Shown here in pieces: positions 63,773 through 64,000 of a stretch of 64,000 nt of DNA (position 1 is the stretch's first letter; each line of letters opens with the position of its first letter). Source of the DNA: PFJX01 sp044227325 (GTDB lineage Bacteria; Pseudomonadota; Gammaproteobacteria; Burkholderiales; Thiobacillaceae); assembly GCA_044227325.1 (NCBI GenBank), contig JBGAFI010000014.1, positions 1 through 64,000 of the forward strand, given 5' to 3'. Below the pieces are notes generated by a model that worked only from the letters and a program-made list of their open reading frames with translations, did not search any database and was not told the origin of the DNA. The translations under genes and the position numbers were made by a program.

Positions 63773-64000
63773 TCAGGACAGCGCGATGCCCAGATAGGTG
63801 ACGTACAGGGCGCCGTTGACGCCCAGATGCCAGACGCGCAATTGGCCCCGGCCGATCATCAAGCGCAGCCAGGCGGCGGCGATCAGGGTGATGATCACGC
63901 CGGCCAGCACCTCCTTCTGGGGCGCCCAGGGCGTGAGCACCACGCCGATGGCGGGCAGCAGGGTGCCCTGGAACACCATGGCGCCGGTGATGTTGCCGAA
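63773..64000 (-). CDS. C-terminus of a sodium/calcium (cation) exchanger, partial
   Basis: Only the last 75 residues are in the window; the frame is open to the right edge. It reads FGNITGAMVFQGTLLPAIGV then two or three hydrophobic helices. The GNITGAMVFQG motif is the alpha-repeat of Na+/Ca2+ exchanger family membrane proteins. The ion is not determined here. Confidence 0.7.
   Translation of the reverse strand, partial: FGNITGAMVFQGTLLPAIGVVLTPWAPQKEVLAGVIITLIAAAWLRLMIGRGQLRVWHLGVNGALYVTYLGIALS

Noticed and set aside
63601..63801. Short plus-strand frame near the right edge
   Set aside because: It overlaps the cation exchanger end and has no start signal or conserved feature.

Overview
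This looks like a chromosomal window from a GC-rich betaproteobacterium, probably a sulfur-oxidising and possibly nitrogen-fixing member of the Nitrosomonadales/Rhodocyclales type. The evidence is gene order (rpsU-yqeY-dnaG-rpoD, yebC-ruvC-ruvA-ruvB, ybgC-tolQRAB-pal-cpoB, ilvBHC-psd-pssA-leuA, pilSR), a Qmo/Hdr-type electron-transfer module, a YeeE/YedE sulfur transporter with a TlpA-like thioredoxin, and a NafY-like nitrogenase cofactor protein behind a sigma-54 promoter. No rRNA gene or species marker is present, so the genus is not claimed.

Layout. 1-3.6 kb is an accessory segment beside a tRNA-Ile2(CAU) gene. It holds an AT-rich aspartic-protease-like gene, a phage-type tyrosine recombinase, two integron-style gene cassettes each followed by an attC-like site, and a composite inverted repeat. 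3.6-8.3 kb is the macromolecular-synthesis operon (rpoD, dnaG, yqeY, rpsU). 8.4-13.4 kb holds tsaD, a membrane protein, plsY, folB, a methyltransferase and a HerA-like ATPase. 13.5-17.8 kb is a three-gene surface-export locus: FecR/CsgG-like protein, TbpB-barrel-like secreted protein, and Slam-like outer-membrane barrel. 18.0-29.7 kb is a tightly packed same-strand block: yebC-ruvC-(menA-like)-ruvA-(vapBC)-ruvB-ybgC-tolQRAB-lipoprotein-pal-cpoB-queE-queC, with many ATGA/GTGA overlaps.

29.8-31.6 kb encodes sulfur import and a TlpA-like protein, followed by two tRNA-Lys genes with a promoter and terminator. 32.0-38.4 kb is branched-chain amino acid and phospholipid synthesis (ilvB, ilvH, ilvC, psd, pssA, leuA). 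38.5-44.6 kb carries a membrane cytochrome c, DUF2069, HugZ-like and WrbA genes, sucCD, a YceI protein and holC. 44.6-48.3 kb is a charged small protein, valS and a small membrane protein.

48.5-53.5 kb is qmoA-qmoB-hdrC-hdrB, which should pass electrons between quinone or another carrier and sulfite/APS metabolism. Soluble HdrC and HdrB replace the usual membrane subunit QmoC. The qmoB gene is broken in this assembly by an apparent internal deletion with a frameshift. 53.8-55.2 kb is the NafY-like gene with two small unknown genes. 55.4-64.0 kb is signalling: a GGDEF-EAL protein, two small proteins, PilS/PilR, a CZB-type chemoreceptor and a PAS protein, ending in the C-terminus of a cation exchanger cut by the window edge.

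The best candidates for something under-described are the FecR/CsgG + TbpB-barrel + Slam locus, the integron-like cassettes without an IntI, and the orphan sigma-54-driven nafY group.
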